This document shows, in pieces, positions 1-12,740 of a stretch of 64,000 nt of DNA. Under the pieces are notes generated by a model that was not told the DNA's origin, made no database searches, and saw nothing but the letters and a program-made list of their open reading frames with translations. The position numbers and the translations under genes are program-made. This stretch comes from Cobetia sp. L2A1 (lineage in GTDB: Bacteria > Pseudomonadota > Gammaproteobacteria > Pseudomonadales > Halomonadaceae): NCBI RefSeq assembly GCF_009796845.1, contig NZ_CP047025.1, positions 3,410,001 through 3,474,000 of the forward strand, in the 5' to 3' direction. Numbering within the stretch: the first letter of the stretch is position 1; each line of letters opens with the position of its first letter.

Positions 1-3000
1 CGCGTTTTCCAATGCCCCATCTTGCGAATAGTTCTCCATAGCCGCAGCAAGGGCGGAGTCATAGTTAGTGACACCATCCGCCACAAGATCGTCCAAGATG
101 TCCACGACTTCATCGACACTCAGCCAAGCATCTTGCGCTGTAGCCACTGTCGAGAACGTTACTAGGTTGATACGTACATCACCAAAGTCGTCATAGGCCC
201 CGATCAATGTCTTGATAGAGCTAATGGCGCTTTCAAGTCGAGTCTCACCATTTATGCCATCGTCCTCCCCCATGGAGCCGGACACATCAAGGATGATGGT
301 GAGGTTGGTATCCACCAGTGTCGCCGAGAAGCTCTGCGCCTCTTGCTGCTCGGGTGCATCGTCCTCGATGCCGATCGTCAAGGTGCCGGTAGAGCTGGCA
401 CCTTCGGCATCCGTCGCGAGCACGCCGAAGTCCAGAGACAGGACGTCCTCGCCATCTTCCGAGTGATCGACCGCCTGACTCAGAGTGAAGGTATAGGCAC
501 CCGTGTCATCGATGGTCACCGTCGCGACTTCGTTGCCAGCCGCATCGGTGGCTATCAGTGACTGAGTCCCACTGCCACTCCAGGTAACAGCACTACCGCC
601 AGAAGTGAGAGTCGTCGTCGGCTCTGTCAGTACCAGTGACACGCTGTCACTGTCGACATCCGTGACCGTGACCGTACCGGTGACCGTGGTGGCATCCGTG
701 GTGTCCGTAAAGCCATCGGCTGCATCGCTGTCGGCGATACCACCCTCGAGCCCTTCTTCGCTCACGCGACCTTCCGTGTCGGTGACGACAGGGGCGTCAT
801 TCGTCCCCACGATGCTGATGACGACATCCTGAGTATCGGTAGCACCTTCTGTATCCGTGACGGTGACGGTGTAGGTCAGTGTCAGCGATTCACCTGCCGA
901 GAGATAATCGAAGCTGTCGTCCACCGAGCTGCTATCAAATGTCCAGTTGAGCGTCCCTTCGTCACTGTCGTCCGCAATGATCGAACCGGCATCCACACCG
1001 AGCAGGGAGAGCAGGTCATCATTGCTGAGAGTGTCGGTATTACCCACGCTGGAAACACTGGTGACACTCGGCGTCACGGTATTGCTGAGATCCACATCGG
1101 ACACAGTCAAGGTACCGCTGGCAGTCAGCGCTGAATCCGTTTCCGTCAAGCTCGCGGACGTGCTGTCGCCACTGCTGACGGTAATGTCAGGAGCATCGTT
1201 GCGGCCATTGATGGTGATGGTCAGCGTGGTGCTGGAGGTATCACCGTCAGCATCCGTGATCACGTAGGTATAGACGTCCGTGACCGACTCGCCCAACGCC
1301 AGGAACTGCACGTCGTCGAATGCGGACTGATAGCTGTAGGAGCCATCCGCTTCCAGGGTCAGTTCACCATATTCACCCACCACCACAGCTGCCGAGCCAA
1401 CACTCACCGCAGCGGTATCTGTGCCGGAACTGACAGAGGTCACGCTCACGGCATCAGCACCCAGTGTGTCTGCCGTGGCTGATGTGCCTTCGACGACATT
1501 GCCAGTAACCGCTGAACTACGGTTCTCGCCAATGTTGCGAGTATCAGCGTTGGCCGTCGGCGCGGTATCCAGGACGGTGACATCCAGGCTATCGGCACTG
1601 CTCTGACCGGCAAGGTCAGTCACCACGACTGCGAAGCTGTCGATGACGTCGCCTTCGGAATGATCCGCTGCAGTACCATCCTCAACGTAGCTGTAAGAGA
1701 CGGTCCCCGTCTCGGCATCGTAGCCACTGACCGTCAGCGTACCTTCATCATTGGAGATCACCACCGGTGTGGTGCTTGCCTCGGTGATATCGATACCAGC
1801 GATGGTCACGGCGGCAATACCTGCCGCAGCGGCGACCGCGAAGGAATCCGTCACGGCCGTCCCTGTTGCCTCAGTCACTTTCTTGTCTTCGAGCGTGATG
1901 ACTGGCACAGCATCATCAGTACCCGTGATGACAATATCCACTGTCGTCGTGGAACCATCACTGAGCTGCACGACATACTGCTCAGTAATGGTGTCGTCTG
2001 ATGTCAGGCCCTGCACAGCGGCGGTATCGTTATCCAGCGTATAGGTCCAGTTGCCATCCGCATCGACTGCGAAGGAACCGTAGATACTGCTGTCATCGGT
2101 AGCAGCCGTGAACGTCGGCGCATCATTATCGATATCAGTCGCTGTCAGAGTACCGCTGGCTTCCGTCACACCATCTTCGACGACTGCACCATCATCAGCA
2201 CTGATGACGGTGGGATCATCAATCGCTTGCACATCCTGGAAGCTGAGGATCGCTTCATCAATCTCGGTACCATCCGTGATCACATAGGTGGTATCAGGCA
2301 CCGGGCCGTTGTAGTTCTCACCTGGCGTGAAGGTGAAGCTGCCATCGATATTGATGACCAGGGTACCGACATCACCCAGATCTGCGACGTCTCCAGCAGT
2401 GTACGTCGTGCCATTGGTGGTGAAGCTGACAACGGTCAGTTCATCACCGTCGGCATCTTCATCATTAGTCAGCACATTGCCATTCACCGGTGTGTCTTCT
2501 TCCACCAGAATCGGGCCGTCATCGTAGGCCACCGGCTTGTCGTTGAGCCCTTGTACATTGATGGTAATGACAGCCACGTCCGAGTCACCATCAGCATCGG
2601 TGATGGTGTACTCGAACTCTTCCTTGGCCAGATCGCCAGCCCCCAACGCCTGCGCGCGCACGTCGTCCAGGTCATAGCTGAAGGAGCCATTGGTGTTGAT
2701 CGTCAGACTTCCATAAGCACCATCGACTGTGACACTGCCACCGTTGTCCACGAGGGAGATACCATCAAGCTGCGTGATGGTAACGGCATCAGCACCAAGC
2801 GTATCTTGGCCACCACCCACCACACTGGAGATGACGTTAGTGCTGATTACCGGACCACCGCTAGTTGACGTATCGTCTTCACGAATGGTGTAGGTGTCGT
2901 CGTAGGCCGTTGGTGCTGTATCCAGAATCGTGACATCGAAACTATCCGTCGCCGTCGCACCGGTAACATCCGTCACCACGACCGTGAAGCTGTCGATCAC

Positions 3001-6000
3001 GCTGTCATCACCGGCAGAGTGATCTGCCGCCGTACCGTCTTCCACATAACTGTAAGAGACAGTGCCGGTATCGGCGTCGTAGCCAGTGATGGTCAGGGTA
3101 CCTTCACCACTGACAATCTTGACCGGCGTAGTGCTGGCATTGGTGATGTCCTGGCCATCCACCGTCACCGTGGCGATGCCAGTATCAGCATCGACAGTGA
3201 AGGTATCCGTGATGGTCGTGCCACTTCCCTCGACGACAGACTGATCATCCAGAGTGCTGATGGTTGGTTCACCATCGTCTGCACCAGTGATGGTGATATC
3301 GACGGTGGTGCTGGTGCCATCAGACAGCTGCACGACGTACTGCTCGGTAATGGTCTGACCTTCGGTCAGCCCCTGTACTTCAGCACTGTCATTGTCGAGC
3401 GTGTAGGTCCAGCTGCCATCGGTATTGACGTCGAAGCTGCCGTAGACACTGCTGTCATCGGTCGCGGCGACAAAGGTCGGCGCGTCGCCGTCCACATCGG
3501 TCGCTTCCAATGTTCCGGCGGCCGTCAATACGTTGTCTTCACTCACGGCGCCAGTATCTGCGGTGAGTATCGCCAGATCGTCAGATCCCGTGATATTGAT
3601 GGTCAGCGTGGTGGTTGAAGTATCTCCATCACTGTCTTCCAGCACATAGGTGAAGACATCTTCCGCCTGCGCACCATCAGCCAGTGACTGAGTCTTGGTG
3701 GTATCCAGGACATAGGTGTAGCTACCGTCGCTGTTGAGCGTCAGCGTGCCGTAGTCGCCCGTAACGGTGGCACTGCCTCCGTCCGCAATCCCTTTGTCGT
3801 CCAGCTTGCACACCATGAATGGCGTATCGGCGCCCAGCGTATCGGCGGTGTCATTGGCACCGTCAATCACGTTGCCCGTCAGTTCATCCGTCGCATCTTC
3901 ATCAATGGTGCGCTCATCCGGATTGGCCGTCGGCGCAGTATCCAGAATCTTGACGTCGAGACTATCCGTGGCCGTCGCACCGGTAATATCCGTCACCACC
4001 ACCGTGAAGCTGTCGACCACGCTGTCATCACCAGCAGAGTGATCTGCCGCAGTACCGTCTTCTACATAGCTGTAAGAGACAGTGCCCGTGTCAGCGTCGT
4101 AGCCGGTCACGGTCAGGGTACCTTCACCACTGACGATCACGACCGGAGTAGTACTTGAACCGGTGATGTCCTGACCATCCACCGTCACTGCAGCGATACC
4201 CGTATCGGCCTCGACAGTAAAGGTGTCAGTAATGGTCGCACCCGTCGCTTCGGTCACTTCCTTGTCTTCCAGCGTGACAGCCGGAGCAGCGTCGTCAGCA
4301 CCGGTAATGACGATATCGACCGTGGTGCTGGTGCCATCAGACAGCTGCACGACGTACTGCTCGGTGACAGTCTGACCTGCGGTCAGCCCCTGTACTTCAG
4401 CAGTGTCATTGTCGAGCGTGTAGGTCCAGTTGCCATCGGTGTTGACGTCGAAGCTGCCGTAGACACTGCTGTCATCAGTGGCGGCGACGAAGGCCAGATC
4501 GGCATTGTCGGCGTCAGAAGCGGTCAGCGTACCGCTGGCTTCCAGGGTGCCGTCTTCCTGCACGGCGCCGGCATCGGCAGTGATGACCGGCAGGTCGTCG
4601 GTGCCGGTGATGACGATGTCGACCGTGGTGGTCGAGCCATCGCTCAGCGTGACGGTGTACTGCTCGGTGACGGTCTCGCCCGCGGCCAAGGCCTGGGTCT
4701 CGGTGGCGTCGTTGTCGAGCGTGTAGGTCCACGCGCCAGTCTCATCGACCTCGAAGCTGCCGTAGACACTGCTGTCATCGGTGGCGGCGACGAAGGCCAG
4801 ATCGGCATTGTCGGCGTCCGTGGCCGTCAGTGTGCCAGTCGCTTCCAGGGTGCCGTCTTCCTGCACGGCGCCGGCATCGGCAGTGATGACCGGCAGGTCG
4901 TCGGTGCCGGTGATGACGATGTCGACCGTGGTGGTCGAGCCATCGCTCAGCGTGACGGTGTAGGTCTCGGTGACGGTCTCGCCCGCGGCCAAGGCCTGGG
5001 TCTCGGTGGCGTCGTTGTCGAGGGTGTAGGTCCAGCTGCCATCGGCGGCCACGTCGAAGCTGCCGTAGACACTGCTGTCATCGGTGGCGGCGACAAAGGC
5101 CAGATCGGCATTGTCGGCATCAGAAGCGGTCAGCGTACCGCTGGCTTCCAGAGTGCCATCTTCCTGCACGGCGCCGGCATCGGCAGTGATGACCGGCAGG
5201 TCGTCCACGCCAGTGATGACGATGTCGACCGTGGTGGTCGAGCCATCGCTCAGCGTGACGGTGTACTGCTCGGTGACGGTCTCGCCCGCGGCCAAGGCCT
5301 GGGTCTCGGTGGCGTCGTTATCGAGGGTGTAGGTCCAGCTGCCATCGGCGGCCACCTCGAAGCTGCCATAGACACTGCTGTCATCGGTGGCGGCGACGAA
5401 GGCCAGATCGGCATTGTCGGCGTCCGTGGCCGTCAGTGTGCCAGTCGCTTCCAAAGTAGTGTCTTCAGTGACTTCACCGCTGTCATTGGAGATCACGGCG
5501 CCGTCGTCCACGCCAGTGATGACGATGTCGACCGTGGTGGTCGAACCATCGCTCAGCGTGACGGTGTACTGCTCGGTGACGGTCTCGCCCGCGGCCAGCG
5601 CCTGGGTCTCGGTGGCGTCGTTGTCGAGGGTGTAGGTCCACGCGCCAGTCTCATCGACCTCGAAGCTGCCGTAGACACTGCTGTCATCGGTGGCGGCGAC
5701 GAAGGCCAGATCGGCATTGTCGGCGTCCGTGGCCGTCAGTGTGCCAGTCGCTTCCAGGGTGCCGTCTTCCTGCACGGCGCCGGCATCGGCAGTGATGACC
5801 GGCAGGTCGTCGGTGCCGGTGATGACGATGTCGACCGTGGTGGTCGAGCCATCGCTCAGCGTGACGGTGTAGGTCTCGGTGACGGTCTCGCCCGCGGCCA
5901 AGGCCTGAGTCTCGGTGGCGTCGTTATCGAGGGTGTAGGTCCAGCTGCCATCGGCGGCCACCTCGAAGCTGCCATAGACACTGCTGTCATCGGTGGCGGC

Positions 6001-8940
6001 GACGAAGGCCAGATCGGCATTGTCGGCGTCCGTGGCCGTCAGTGTGCCAGTCGCTTCCAAAGTAGTGTCTTCAGTGACTTCACCGCTGTCATTGGAGATC
6101 ACGGCGCCGTCGTCCACGCCAGTGATGACGATGTCGACCGTGGTGGTCGAACCATCGCTCAGCGTGACGGTGTACTGCTCGGTGACGGTCTCGCCCGCGG
6201 CCAAGGCCTGAGTCTCGGTGGCGTCGTTGTCGAGGGTGTAGGTCCACGCGCCAGTCTCATCGACCTCGAAGCTGCCGTAGACACTGCTGTCATCGGTGGC
6301 GGCGACGAAGGCCAGATCGGCATTGTCGGCATCAGAAGCGGTCAGCGTACCGCTGGCTTCCAGGGTGCCGTCTTCTGCCACAGCACCGGAATCGGCGGTG
6401 ATGACCGGCAGGTCGTCGGTGCCGGTGATGACGATGTCGACCGTGGTGGTCGAACCATCGCTCAGCGTGACGGTGTACTGCTCGGTGACGGTCTCGCCCG
6501 CGGCCAGCGCCTGGGTCTCGGTGGCGTCGTTGTCGAGGGTGTAGGTCCAGCTGCCATCGGCGGCCACGTCGAAGCTGCCGTAGACACTGCTGTCATCGGT
6601 GGCGGCGACAAAGGCCAGATCGGCATTGTCGGCATCAGAAGCGGTCAGCGTACCGCTGGCTTCCAGGGTGCCGTCTTCTGCCACAGCACCGGAATCGGCG
6701 GTGATGACCGGCAGGTCATCGGTGCCGGTGATGACGATGTCGACCGTGGTGGTCGAGCCATCGCTCAGCGTGACGGTGTACTGCTCGGTGACGATCTCGC
6801 CCGCGGCCAAGGCCTGGGTTTCCGTCGCATCGTTGTCGAGGGTGTAGGTCCAGCTGCCATCGGCGGCCACCTCGAAGCTGCCGTAGACACTGCTGTCATC
6901 GGTGGCGGCGACGAAGGCCAGATCAGCATTGTCAGCATCAGAAGCGGTCAGCGTACCGCTGGCTTCCAGAGTGCCGTCTTCTGCCACAGCACCGGAATCG
7001 GCGGTGATGACCGGCAGGTCATCGGTGCCGGTGATGACGATGTCGACCGTGGTGGTCGAGCCATCGCTCAGCGTGACGGTGTACTGCTCGGTGACGGTCT
7101 CGCCCGCGGCCAGCGCCTGGGTCTCGGTGGCGTCGTTGTCGAGGGTGTAGGTCCACGCGCCAGTCTCATCGACCTCGAAGCTGCCGTAGACACTGCTGTC
7201 ATCGGTGGCGGCGACGAAGGCCAGATCGGCATTGTCGGCGTCCGTGGCCGTCAGTGTGCCAGTCGCTTCCAGGGTGCCGTCTTCCTGCACGGCGCCGGCA
7301 TCGGCAGTGATGACCGGCAGGTCGTCGGTGCCGGTGATGACGATGTCGACCGTGGTGGTCGAGCCATCGCTCAGCGTGACGGTGTAGGTCTCGGTGACGG
7401 TCTCGCCCGCGGCCAAGGCCTGAGTCTCGGTGGCGTCGTTATCGAGGGTGTAGGTCCAGCTGCCATCGGCGGCCACCTCGAAGCTGCCATAGACACTGCT
7501 GTCATCGGTGGCGGCGACAAAGGCCAGATCGGCATTGTCGGCATCCGTCGCGGTCAGTGTGCCAGTCGCTTCCAGGGTGGTGTCTTCAGTGACTTCACCG
7601 CTGTCATTGGAGATCACGGCGCCGTCGTCCACGCCAGTGATGACGATGTCGACCGTGGTGGTCGAACCATCGCTCAGCGTGACGGTGTAGGTCTCGGTGA
7701 CGGTCTCGCCCGCGGCCAAGGCCTGAGTCTCGGTGGCGTCGTTGTCGAGGGTGTAGGTCCACGCGCCAGTCTCATCGACCTCGAAGCTGCCGTAGACACT
7801 GCTGTCATCGGTGGCGGCGACGAAGGCCAGATCGGCATTGTCGGCATCAGAAGCGGTCAGCGTACCGCTGGCTTCCAGGGTGCCGTCTTCTGCCACAGCA
7901 CCGGAATCGGCGGTGATGACCGGCAGGTCGTCGGTGCCGGTGATGACGATGTCGACCGTGGTGGTCGAGCCATCGCTCAGCGTGACGGTGTAGGTCTCGG
8001 TGACGGTCTCGCCCGCGGCCAAGGCCTGGGTCTCGGTGGCGTCGTTGTCGAGGGTGTAGGTCCAGCTGCCATCGGCGGCCACGTCGAAGCTGCCGTAGAC
8101 ACTGCTGTCATCGGTGGCGGCGACAAAGGCCAGATCGGCATTGTCGGCATCAGAAGCGGTCAGCGTACCGCTGGCTTCCAGAGTGCCATCTTCCTGCACG
8201 GCGCCGGCATCGGCAGTGATGACCGGCAGGTCGTCGGTGCCGGTGATGACGATGTCGACCGTGGTGGTCGAGCCATCGCTCAGCGTGACGGTGTACTGCT
8301 CGGTGACGGTCTCGCCCGCGGCCAAGGCCTGGGTCTCGGTGGCGTCGTTATCGAGGGTGTAGGTCCAGCTGCCATCGGCGGCCACCTCGAAGCTGCCATA
8401 GACACTGCTGTCATCGGTGGCGGCGACGAAGGCCAGATCGGCATTGTCGGCGTCCGTGGCCGTCAGTGTGCCAGTCGCTTCCAAAGTAGTGTCTTCAGTG
8501 ACTTCACCGCTGTCATTGGAGATCACGGCGCCGTCGTCCACGCCAGTGATGACGATGTCGACCGTGGTGGTCGAACCATCGCTCAGCGTGACGGTGTACT
8601 GCTCGGTGACGGTCTCGCCCGCGGCCAGCGCCTGGGTCTCGGTGGCGTCGTTGTCGAGGGTGTAGGTCCACGCGCCAGTCTCATCGACCTCGAAGCTGCC
8701 GTAGACACTGCTGTCATCGGTGGCGGCGACGAAGGCCAGATCGGCATTGTCGGCGTCCGTGGCCGTCAGTGTGCCAGTCGCTTCCAGGGTGCCGTTTTCC
8801 TGCACGGCGCCGGCATCGGCAGTGATGACCGGCAGGTCGTCGGTGCCGGTGATGACGATGTCGACCGTGGTGGTCGAGCCATCGCTCAGCGTGACGGTGT
8901 AGGTCTCGGTGACGGTCTCGCCCGCGGCCAAGGCCTGGGT
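1..8940 (-). CDS. Giant LapA-like adhesin, downstream part (frame after the +1 shift; runs off the window)
   Basis: This is the continuation of the adhesin that starts at 14602. Below 8941 the reading frame moves by one base and then stays open to base 1. It encodes about fifteen further 101-residue VCBS modules (to about 4300), then a mixed set of VCBS-like, T1SS-143/DUF5801-like and cadherin-like domains (about 4300-400). Between about 300 and 1 lies a von Willebrand A domain with a MIDAS motif (DVSGSMGED, encoded near 283-257) followed by the typical R-L-E-S-A-I and N-L-V-T-F-S segments. The C-terminal end, expected to hold RTX repeats and a type I secretion signal, lies outside the window. 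As sequenced, this part has no start of its own and would be translated only if the frame is corrected. Known of the family: such proteins are exported by LapBCE-type transporters and promote biofilm attachment. Confidence 0.85.
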
Positions 8941-11900
8941 CCTCGGTGGCGTCGTTATCGAGGGTGTAGGTCCAGCTGCCATCGGCGGCCACCTCGAAGC
9001 TGCCATAGACACTGCTGTCATCGGTGGCGGCGACGAAGGCCAGATCGGCATTGTCGGCGTCCGTGGCCGTCAGTGTGCCAGTCGCTTCCAAAGTAGTGTC
9101 TTCAGTGACTTCACCGCTGTCATTGGAGATCACGGCGCCGTCGTCCACGCCAGTGATGACGATGTCGACCGTGGTGGTCGAACCATCGCTCAGCGTGACG
9201 GTGTACTGCTCGGTGACGGTCTCGCCCGCGGCCAAGGCCTGAGTCTCGGTGGCGTCGTTGTCGAGGGTGTAGGTCCACGCGCCAGTCTCATCGACCTCGA
9301 AGCTGCCGTAGACACTGCTGTCATCGGTGGCGGCGACGAAGGCCAGATCGGCATTGTCGGCATCAGAAGCGGTCAGCGTACCGCTGGCTTCCAGGGTGCC
9401 GTCTTCTGCCACAGCACCGGAATCGGCGGTGATGACCGGCAGGTCGTCGGTGCCGGTGATGACGATGTCGACCGTGGTGGTCGAGCCATCGCTCAGCGTG
9501 ACGGTGTACTGCTCGGTGACGGTCTCGCCCGCGGCCAAGGCCTGGGTTTCCGTCGCGTCGTTGTCGAGCGTGTAGGTCCAGCTGCCATCGGCGGCCACGT
9601 CGAAGCTGCCGTAGACACTGCTGTCATCGGTGGCGGCGACAAAGGCCAGATCGGCATTGTCGGCGTCCGTGGCAGTCAGTATGCCAGTCGCTTCCAGGGT
9701 GGTGTCTTCAGTGACTTCACCGCTGTCATTGGAGATCACAGCGCCGTCGTCCACGCCGGTGATGACGATGTCGACCGTGGTGGTCGAGCCATCGCTCAGC
9801 GTGACGGTGTACTGCTCGGTGACGGTCTCGCCCGCGGCCAGCGCCTGGGTCTCGGTGGCGTCGTTGTCGAGGGTGTAGGTCCAGCTGCCATCGGCGGCCA
9901 CGTCGAAGCTGCCGTAGACACTGCTGTCATCGGTGGCGGCGACGAAGGCCAGATCGGCATTGTCGGCGTCCGTGGCCGTCAGTGTGCCAGTCGCTTCCAA
10001 AGTAGTGTCTTCAGTGACTTCACCGCTGTCATTGGAGATCACGGCGCCGTCGTCCACGCCAGTGATGACGATGTCGACCGTGGTGGTCGAACCATCGCTC
10101 AGCGTGACGGTGTACTGCTCGGTGACGGTCTCGCCCGCGGCCAGCGCCTGGGTCTCGGTGGCGTCGTTGTCGAGGGTGTAGGTCCAGCTGCCATCGGCGG
10201 CGACCTCGAAGCTGCCATAGACACTGCTGTCATCGGTGGCGGCGACGAAGGCCAGATCGGCATTGTCGGCATCAGAAGCGGTCAGCGTACCGCTGGCTTC
10301 CAGGGTGCCGTCTTCCTGCACGGCGCCGGCATCGGCAGTGATGACCGGCAGGTCGTCGGTGCCGGTGATGACGATGTCGACCGTGGTGGTCGAACCATCG
10401 CTCAGCGTGACGGTGTACTGCTCGGTGACGGTCTCGCCCGCGGCCAGCGCCTGAGTCTCGGTGGCGTCGTTGTCGAGCGTGTAGGTCCACGCGCCAGTCT
10501 CATCGACCTCGAAGCTGCCGTAGACACTGCTGTCATCGGTGGCGGCGACGAAGGCCAGATCGGCATTGTCGGCATCAGAAGCGGTCAGCGTACCGCTGGC
10601 TTCCAAGGTGCCGTCTTCCTGCACGGCGCCGGCATCGGCAGTGATGACCGGCAGGTCATCGGTGCCGGTGATGACGATGTCGACCGTGGTGGTCGAGCCA
10701 TCGCTCAGCGTGACGGTGTACTGCTCGGTGACGGTCTCGCCCGCGGCCAAGGCCTGGGTCTCGGTGGCGTCGTTGTCGAGGGTGTAAGTCCAGCTGCCAT
10801 CGGCGGCCACGTCGAAGCTGCCGTAGACACTGCTGTCATCGGTGGCGGCGACAAAGGCCAGATCGGCATTGTCGGCATCAGAAGCGGTCAGCGTACCGCT
10901 GGCTTCCAGGGTGCCATCTTCCTGCACGGCGCCGGCATCGGCAGTGATGACCGGCAGGTCGTCGGTGCCGGTGATGACGATGCCGACCGTAGTGGTCGAG
11001 CCATCGCTCAGCGTGACGGTGTACTGCTCGGTGACGATCTCGCCCGCGGCCAAGGCCTGGGTTTCCGTCGCATCGTTGTCGAGGGTGTAGGTCCAGCTGC
11101 CATCGGCGGCGACCTCGAAGCTGCCGTAGACACTGCTGTCATCGGTGGCGGCGACAAAGGCCAGATCGGCATTGTCGGCATCAGAAGCGGTCAGCGTACC
11201 GCTGGCTTCCAGGGTGCCATCTTCCTGCACGGCGCCGGCATCGGCAGTGATGACCGGCAGGTCGTCGGTGCCGGTGATGACGATGTCGACCGTGGTGGTC
11301 GAGCCATCGCTCAGCGTGACGGTGTACTGCTCGGTGACGGTCTCGCCCGCGGCCAGTGCCTGGGTCTCGGTGGCATCGTTGTCGAGGGTGTAGGTCCAGC
11401 TGCCATCGGCGGCCACGTCGAAGCTGCCGTAGACACTGCTGTCATCGGTGGCGGCGACAAAGGCCAGATCGGCATTGTCGGCATCAGAAGCGGTCAGCGT
11501 ACCGCTGGCTTCCAGAGTGCCATCTTCCTGCACGGCGCCGGCATCGGCAGTGATGACCGGCAGGTCGTCGGTGCCGGTGATGACGATGTCGACCGTGGTG
11601 GTCGAGCCATCGCTCAGCGTGACGGTGTACTGCTCGGTGACGGTCTCGCCCGCGGCCAAGGCCTGGGTTTCCGTCGCGTCGTTGTCGAGCGTGTAGGTCC
11701 AGCTGCCATCGGCGGCCACGTCGAAGCTGCCGTAGACACTGCTGTCATCGGTGGCGGCGACAAAGGCCAGATCGGCATTGTCGGCATCCGTGGCAGTCAG
11801 TATGCCAGTCGCTTCCAGGGTGGTGTCTTCAGTGACTTCACCGCTGTCATTGGAGATCACAGCGCCGTCGTCCACGCCGGTGATGACGATGTCGACCGTG

Positions 11901-12740
11901 GTGGTCGAGCCATCGCTCAGCGTGACGGTGTACTGCTCGGTGACGGTCTCGCCCGCGGCCAGCGCCTGGGTCTCGGTGGCGTCGTTGTCGAGGGTGTAGG
12001 TCCAGCTGCCATCGGCGGCCACGTCGAAGCTGCCGTAGACACTGCTGTCATCGGTGGCGGCGACGAAGGCCAGATCGGCATTGTCGGCGTCCGTCGCGGT
12101 CAGTGTGCCAGTCGCTTCCAGGGTGGTGTCTTCAGTGACTTCACCGCTGTCATTGGAGATCACGGCGCCGTCGTCCACGCCGGTGATGACGATGTCGACC
12201 GTGGTGGTCGAGCCATCGCTCAGCGTGACGGTGTACTGCTCGGTGACGGTCTCGCCCGCGGCCAGCGCCTGGGTCTCGGTGGCATCGTTGTCGAGGGTGT
12301 AGGTCCAGCTGCCATCGGCGGCGACCTCGAAGCTGCCGTAGACACTGCTGTCATCGGTGGCGGCGACAAAGGCCAGATCGGCATTGTCGGCATCAGAAGC
12401 GGTCAGCGTACCGCTGGCTTCCAGGGTGCCGTCTTCTGCCACAGCACCGGAATCGGCGGTGATGACCGGCAGGTCATCGGTGCCGGTGATGACGATGTCG
12501 ACCGTGGTGGTCGAGCCATCGCTCAGCGTGACGGTGTACTGCTCGGTGACGGTCTCGCCCTCACCCAAGGCTTGTACTTCATCAGCATCGTTATCGAGGG
12601 TATAGGTCCAATCACCAGATTCATCGACACTGAAAGTGCCATAAGTATCAGTCTGGGTATCGGCTACGACATCAGTCCCTGCAGCATCATCCAGGCTGCC
12701 TGTGACTACAGTGATACTGTCTTCCGTTACCGCGCCAGAG
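4300..12740 (-). repeat. About 28 tandem 303-bp VCBS modules within the adhesin
   Basis: Period 303 bp (101 codons) is constant at 4478, 4781, 5084 and so on to 12357, except one 304-bp step between 8720 and 9024 that marks the frameshift. The modules fall into three cassettes by their first strand: V-I-T-A-D-A-G-A-V-Q-E-D-G, V-I-T-A-D-S-G-A-V-A-E-D-G and V-I-S-N-D-S-G-E-V-T-E-D-T. The rest of the module is almost invariant (DADNADLAFVAATDDSSVYG, W-T-Y-T-L-D-N-D). The outermost modules at each end are more diverged, as expected for arrays that expand from the middle. Confidence 0.95.

Noticed and set aside
4478..12605. Series of 60-82 codon plus-strand ORFs beginning M-A-A-T-K-A-R
   Set aside because: They recur once per VCBS module at the same place, antisense to it. 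They are shadows of the repeat.
4300..12740. Regularly spaced repeats as a CRISPR array
   Set aside because: Units are 303 bp, coding and adjacent, with no short repeat/unique spacer pattern.
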